DNA of 64,000 nucleotides from CBDFKF01 sp965248765 (GTDB lineage: Bacteria > Pseudomonadota > Alphaproteobacteria > VGEJ01), in the NCBI GenBank assembly GCA_965248765.1, contig CBDFKF010000003.1, forward strand, positions 682,001 to 746,000. Reading direction: 5' to 3'. Every line of letters starts with the position of its first letter. Positions within the stretch are counted from its first letter, which is position 1. Shown here in pieces: positions 60,508-64,000 of this stretch. The position numbers were made by a program, and so were the translations under genes. The notes beneath the pieces are model-generated. The model was given only the letters and a program-made list of their open reading frames with translations, did not search any database and was not told the DNA's origin.

Positions 60508-62112
60508 CTAGTCGGCGCGGTCTTCGAGCACCAAATCCGAGCCTTTTTCGCCGATCATGATCGTCGGCGCGTTGGTGTTGGCGCTCGGGACGAGCGGCAT
60601 GATCGAGGCGTCGATCACCCGCAGGCCCGCAACTCCGACCACACGCAAGCGCGCATCGACCACCGCCATCTCGTCGATCCCCATCTTGCAGCTGCCGACC
60701 GCGTGCCAGCTGTTCACGACTTTGTCGCGGATGTAGGCCGCAAGCTCGTCGTCGCTTTCGACCTCGGGGCCAGGCAGGTAAGGGCCTTCGAAATAGGGCA
60801 GGAAGGAGGGTGCGCGGTAGATCGACTGTGCGATCTTCACGCCGTCGATCAACCGCTGCATGTCGTCGGGCTCGCTCATCAGATTGGGCTTGATCATCGG
60901 GCCGTCGTTGGGATCCTTCGATTTGAGGACGATCTCGTTGCGGCTCTTGGGCCGGCACACGTTGACCGTGATTGTCACCGCCGCGCGCTCCAGGAGGTGG
61001 ATGCCGTCGGGCTTCATGTCGTAGGCGGAAGGCAGGAAGTGAAATTGGACGTCGGGGCGGCTCTCCTCCTCGGGGCGGGTACGCACGAAGGCCACGGCTT
61101 GACAGATCGGGTTCGCCGCCGGCCCCTTGCCGAACAACAGCCAGTTCAGCCCGTGCTTGACGTAGCCGGCCGGCGTCGCCTCCTTGTTGTAGGTTGGGAT
61201 TGTGACGTAGCCAGCGGTCCAGACGATCAGATGATCGTGCAGATTCTGACCGACACCAGGTGAATTGTGGACGACCTCGATGCCGTGCTCCTTGAGGTGC
61301 GCGGCAGGGCCGATTCCGGAGCGCATCAAGACCACCGGCGAGGACATTGTGCCGGTCGACAGGATCACCTCGCCGTCGCAATGCTCCTCGCGAGTTTCGC
61401 CGTTGTGCAGAAAGCGCACACCGACCGCGCGCTTGCCCTCCCACAGCACGCGGTCGATCTTGGCCTCGGTCCGCACTTCGAGGTTGGGCCGGCTCATCGC
61501 CGGGTGCAGGAATGCGCGAGCGGATGAGTTGCGCCGACCGGACCGGACCGTGCCCTGGTTGGGGCCGACGCCTTCCTGTTTCTCGCCGTTTACATCGGCG
61601 TTGAAGGGGATGCCAACCTCGGTCGCGGCCGTGATGAAGATCTGCTGGAGCGGGTGCGGGGTCGGCACGTCGGAGACCTCAAGCGGGCCCGACTCGCCGT
61701 GGTACTCGGTCTCGCCGCGCGGGTTGGTCTCCATCCGCTTGAAATAGCGGAGCACGTCCGTATACGACCACTCGGGGGTGTTGCCGAGAAGGCGTGCCCA
61801 GTCGTTGTAGTCCTCCCGCTGGCCGCGCAGGTAGACCATGCCGTTGATCGAGCTCGACCCGCCCAGCAGCTTGCCGGCGGCCCACGTGCCGGCGCGGCCG
61901 TTGAGCGAAGGGTCGGGCTCGCTCTGGTATTGCCAGTTGTAGCGGGGCGACATGAGCGCCTTGACCACCCCGGCGGGGATGCGCACGTAGGGCGAATCGT
62001 CGCGCCCGCCCGCCTCCAAGAGCAGCACCTTGCACTCGGGCTTCGCCGACAGGCGATTGGCCAGCACGCAGCCGGCCGAGCCGGCGCCGACGATGATGTA
62101 GTCCCAGGCCAT
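60508..62112 (-). CDS. GMC-family FAD oxidoreductase (choline dehydrogenase-like)
   Basis: A 534-residue flavoprotein. The FAD-binding VGAGSAGCVLANRL is at 8-21. GMC signature 1 lies around GKLLGGSSSINGMVYLRG, signature 2 around STGTMSSPVVLMRSGIGP, and the catalytic His in NSWHAVGSCKMG. The C-terminal VIDASIMPLVPSANTNAP is typical. ATG at 62112. It oxidises an alcohol, often choline-like or polyethylene-glycol-like, and passes electrons to a carrier or oxygen. It is convergent with the amidohydrolase gene; the IS1202-like copy 2 is inserted about 100 bases upstream of its start and may affect its promoter. Confidence 0.93.
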   Translation of the reverse strand: MAWDYIIVGAGSAGCVLANRLSAKPECKVLLLEAGGRDDSPYVRIPAGVVKALMSPRYNWQYQSEPDPSLNGRAGTWAAGKLLGGSSSINGMVYLRGQREDYNDWARLLGNTPEWSYTDVLRYFKRMETNPRGETEYHGESGPLEVSDVPTPHPLQQIFITAATEVGIPFNADVNGEKQEGVGPNQGTVRSGRRNSSARAFLHPAMSRPNLEVRTEAKIDRVLWEGKRAVGVRFLHNGETREEHCDGEVILSTGTMSSPVVLMRSGIGPAAHLKEHGIEVVHNSPGVGQNLHDHLIVWTAGYVTIPTYNKEATPAGYVKHGLNWLLFGKGPAANPICQAVAFVRTRPEEESRPDVQFHFLPSAYDMKPDGIHLLERAAVTITVNVCRPKSRNEIVLKSKDPNDGPMIKPNLMSEPDDMQRLIDGVKIAQSIYRAPSFLPYFEGPYLPGPEVESDDELAAYIRDKVVNSWHAVGSCKMGIDEMAVVDARLRVVGVAGLRVIDASIMPLVPSANTNAPTIMIGEKGSDLVLEDRAD

Positions 62113-62198
62113 GTCCCTCTCCCGAGTTTCTTGTTCGGCCTACGCGGTGTTCTTTCTAAGCCATGTGTCCAGACCTAGCCAAGTCTGCTCGGCGTCCC

Positions 62199-62213
62199 CG
62201 TGATCGCCGCGGC
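62199..62213 (+). repeat. 15-bp target-site duplication of IS copy 2 (left)
   Basis: CGTGATCGCCGCGGC directly before the element, repeated exactly at 63588-63602. Confidence 0.92.
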
Positions 62214-62257
62214 GTGTCGAGAACAAACTGAATTGACCGCTTCAGTTGTGGTTGTTG

Positions 62258-62310
62258 GGCCAGTGGATAAGGGGTCGGGCGCGGAGCGGCCGTCCCCTTA
62301 TCCACTGGCC
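62258..62310 (-). other. 17-bp perfect hairpin near the end of the IS (copy 2)
   Basis: Arms 62258-62274 and 62294-62310, the same structure as 50417-50469 in copy 1. Confidence 0.6.
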
Positions 62311-62327
62311 GGTCGCGTCGAAGCGGA

Positions 62328-63503
62328 TCACGCGGCCTGTCTGTGGCTTGTGTTGATGGGCGATCCGTCGGCCTGGTATCGGGCCAGGCAGCGCGGCCCA
62401 TGGAAGACGGCGAGGGTGCGGTCGGGGTATTCGTGGACCCGGACCCTTGCCTTGACGTAGTGGCGGCGATGGCGGTCGGGCGGGATCGCCAGCACCAGGC
62501 GTTTGTAGCGCACGGTGTTGTCGTTGGAGACGGTGCGCTCCTGCTGCACGCAGAGGATGTCGTCGAGGGTACCGGCGAAGGGCACGAAGGCGGTGCCCTC
62601 GGCTTCCGGCGGCACCGCGAAGCGGGCGTTGTGGCCTGGCAGGTAGAGCTCCTTGAGGAAGCGGTTGGCCTGGGCCATGTCGGTGATGCCGGCGAGCCTG
62701 AGCTCCTGGGGCAGGCGCTTCTGCAGGGTGGCGAACATGCGTTCCGAGCGCCCCCTTGCCTCGGGCGAGTAGGCCGGGATCAGCTCGATGCCGAGCTGGG
62801 CCAGGGCGCGGCCGAACTGGGTCGGATTGTCCTTGTCGACCGTGCCGCCGGCCTCAGGGGTGTGCCAGTAGTGGCCGGCGCGGTCGGCATAGAGCGAGCA
62901 GAACAGCCCCTTGGCCCGGATCGCCTCGGACACCCCCTGAAAGCTCGACATCGTGCCCTCTTCGGCGACGAAGAAGGCCGAGTAGATCTCACTGGTGGTG
63001 TCGTCCATGGTGACGATCAGGTCCCACCACTGATCGGGGACCCACGCGTGGCTTGAGCCGTCTTGATGCAGCATCATGCCGGGCAGCGCGCGGCGCGGCC
63101 GCTTGCGCCGGTGCGCCCCGCGCCTGGGCGCCGCCCGTCTTCGCCCATGGGCCTGCAAGCTCAGCCGCACCCAGTTGTAGCTGCGCTTGAAGGCATAGTC
63201 CGCGACCAGCTTCTCGTGGAAGTGCTTGGCGGTGAAGTCCCAGTAGCGGGTGTCGAACAGCGCCAACAGCGCCGTCACCTCGTCGACCGCCGCGCGCCGC
63301 GCCGAGACCCGGCCCAGACGGCGATCGTAGAGCCCTTCCGCGCCGTCCGCCTCATAGCGGTCGCGCCAGCGCCGGAAGGTGCGCTCTGAAACGCCGAGAA
63401 CCTCCGCCGCCTCGGCTTGGCTCAAGCAACCCCGATGGGTGCGGCCGTAAACCTCCTCGAACTTCATCAATCTCAGTCCCTGCAACTGCTCTGTCCGGCG
63501 CAT
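62328..63503 (-). CDS. IS1202/ISNCY-like transposase (DDE integrase core)
   Basis: A 391-residue transposase. An N-terminal helix-turn-helix (LSQAEAAEVLGVSERTFRRW) is followed by a basic linker and an rve-type core: first Asp in MMLHQDGSSHAW, second in SLYADRAGHYWHT, Glu in ARGRSERMFATLQ. The C-terminal beta domain ends with RCLARYQADGSPINTS. ATG at 63503. The frame is intact and the element has a perfect duplication, so it is probably a recent, possibly active insertion. The frameshifted sister is at 49225-50399. Confidence 0.93.
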   Translation of the reverse strand: MRRTEQLQGLRLMKFEEVYGRTHRGCLSQAEAAEVLGVSERTFRRWRDRYEADGAEGLYDRRLGRVSARRAAVDEVTALLALFDTRYWDFTAKHFHEKLVADYAFKRSYNWVRLSLQAHGRRRAAPRRGAHRRKRPRRALPGMMLHQDGSSHAWVPDQWWDLIVTMDDTTSEIYSAFFVAEEGTMSSFQGVSEAIRAKGLFCSLYADRAGHYWHTPEAGGTVDKDNPTQFGRALAQLGIELIPAYSPEARGRSERMFATLQKRLPQELRLAGITDMAQANRFLKELYLPGHNARFAVPPEAEGTAFVPFAGTLDDILCVQQERTVSNDNTVRYKRLVLAIPPDRHRRHYVKARVRVHEYPDRTLAVFHGPRCLARYQADGSPINTSHRQAA

Positions 63504-63587
63504 CCAAACCCTCCATAGCCTGGAGAGCTTCTAAATCCGGACAGATCGTCTGGTACATAAACCGGACATATCGTGTGTTAGTGACAC

Positions 63588-63602
63588 CGTGATCGCCGCG
63601 GC
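63588..63602 (+). repeat. 15-bp target-site duplication of IS copy 2 (right)
   Basis: Exact copy of 62199-62213. Confidence 0.92.
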
Positions 63603-63693
63603 GTTGCCGGCCCCAAGGGCGTTCGGTATCATAGCCTCTAAGACCTGAACCCCCGCTTGACGCTGCGCCGGGCTGACCATCCGAGGAGGACTC

Positions 63694-64000
63694 ATGGCAC
63701 TCGATATGAAGACCGGCAAACTCGCCGACATCGCGACGCTCGACCATGTGAATATCTCGACTAATGATGTCGACGCGTGCCGTCGCTTCTACGTCGACGG
63801 CCTCGGGTTCGAGGAAGGGTTTCGGCCGGCTTTGGCCGTCCCGGGACTGTGGTTGTACGTCGGCAACAGCCCGGTGATCCACATCGTCCAGGTCGACAAG
63901 CCGCTTCCCAAGAACAGCGGGACCATCGATCATATTGCCTTCCGAGGCCGCGATTTCGAGAATTTCACCGCGCGTCTCGATGCGCACGGCATCCAATGGG
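63694..64000 (+). CDS. VOC-family (glyoxalase/dioxygenase fold) protein, 3' end beyond window
   Basis: The first 102 codons of a vicinal-oxygen-chelate protein, cut by the right edge. The ATG at 63694 follows GAGGAGGA. The metal-ligand His positions are seen in ATLDHVNIST and TIDHIAFRG, with RRFYVDGLGFEEGFRP between them as in the glyoxalase repeat. VOC proteins include lactoylglutathione lyase, extradiol dioxygenases and resistance proteins; the visible part does not decide among them. Its upstream region was changed by the IS insertion ending at 63587. Confidence 0.88.
   Translation, partial: MALDMKTGKLADIATLDHVNISTNDVDACRRFYVDGLGFEEGFRPALAVPGLWLYVGNSPVIHIVQVDKPLPKNSGTIDHIAFRGRDFENFTARLDAHGIQW

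Larger units (their letters stand above)
62214..63587 (-). mobile_element. IS1202/ISNCY-like insertion sequence, copy 2 (intact)
   Basis: A 1374-bp element with ends GTGTCGAGAACA and, inverted, GTGTCACTAACA. It is flanked by a perfect 15-bp direct duplication and carries an intact transposase gene on the minus strand. Long duplications fit the ISTde1-type subgroup of the IS1202 family (some IS481 elements also make long ones). Relative to copy 1 it lacks 25 bp near the transposase 3' end, between two GGTCAATTC repeats, so one terminus has lost the GGTTTATGTACCA block. Confidence 0.92.

Overview
The window is GC-rich bacterial DNA with short intergenic gaps, many GTG starts and GTGA/ATGA gene overlaps. 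Gene content (Dpp- and Liv-type ABC transporters, hydantoinase/oxoprolinase families, CuZn superoxide dismutase, a core RecQ) fits an alphaproteobacterium with a large catabolic gene set. That assignment is an inference from style and content; the window has no rRNA or other phylogenetic marker. One complete tRNA is present, tRNA-Arg(CCG) at 21699-21775.

Layout. 1-7609 (minus strand): a complete dipeptide/oligopeptide ABC transporter (binding protein, two permeases, two ATPases), then an M19-type dipeptidase and a HyuB-type subunit that runs off the left edge. 7794-14603 (plus): HyuB-HyuA-HyuB followed by a methionine-synthase-II/epoxyalkane:CoM-transferase-like zinc protein. 14688-18753 (minus): a tungsten/molybdenum aldehyde:ferredoxin oxidoreductase, a dead MAPEG gene, sodC and a quinone-reductase-like MDR. 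19028-21669 (plus): a short HyuA coupled to a DUF917 protein. 21699-27051 (minus): tRNA-Arg, a PLP decarboxylase/lyase, HyuB and HyuA. 27118-28962: recQ. 29052-35092 (minus): HyuB-HyuA-HyuB plus a small CxxC protein like the acetone carboxylase gamma subunit. 35245-46682: an EamA exporter, a nitrilase gene broken by an IS256-family element, a Liv-type binding protein with two permeases, two intact nitrilase paralogues, a lone HyuA and an SDR.

46.7-55.7 kb is a decayed, IS-loaded stretch. It contains 3' halves of two different tRNA genes (Arg-CCT at its left, Glu at its right), a frameshifted sugar-type binding protein, a frameshifted IS1202/ISNCY-like element, and a palindromic structure made of two inverted IS21-family remnants around an IS1182-family remnant. 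From 55.8 kb ordinary metabolic genes resume (LLM flavin oxidoreductase, gamma-glutamyltransferase, amidohydrolase, GMC oxidoreductase). A second, intact IS1202-like copy with a clean 15-bp target duplication and a VOC-family gene cut by the right edge follow.

How the genes may work together. Eleven HyuA/HyuB-family subunits lie in six groups, alongside a peptide transporter, a dipeptidase-like protein, three nitrilase-superfamily genes, a DUF917 protein, an amidohydrolase and a gamma-glutamyltransferase. The common chemistry of these families is attack on amide, lactam, imide or ureide bonds, often with ATP. The parsimonious reading is a scavenging region for cyclic amides or related organic nitrogen. 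The 29-35 kb group could instead be an ATP-dependent carboxylase. Substrates cannot be read from the sequence.
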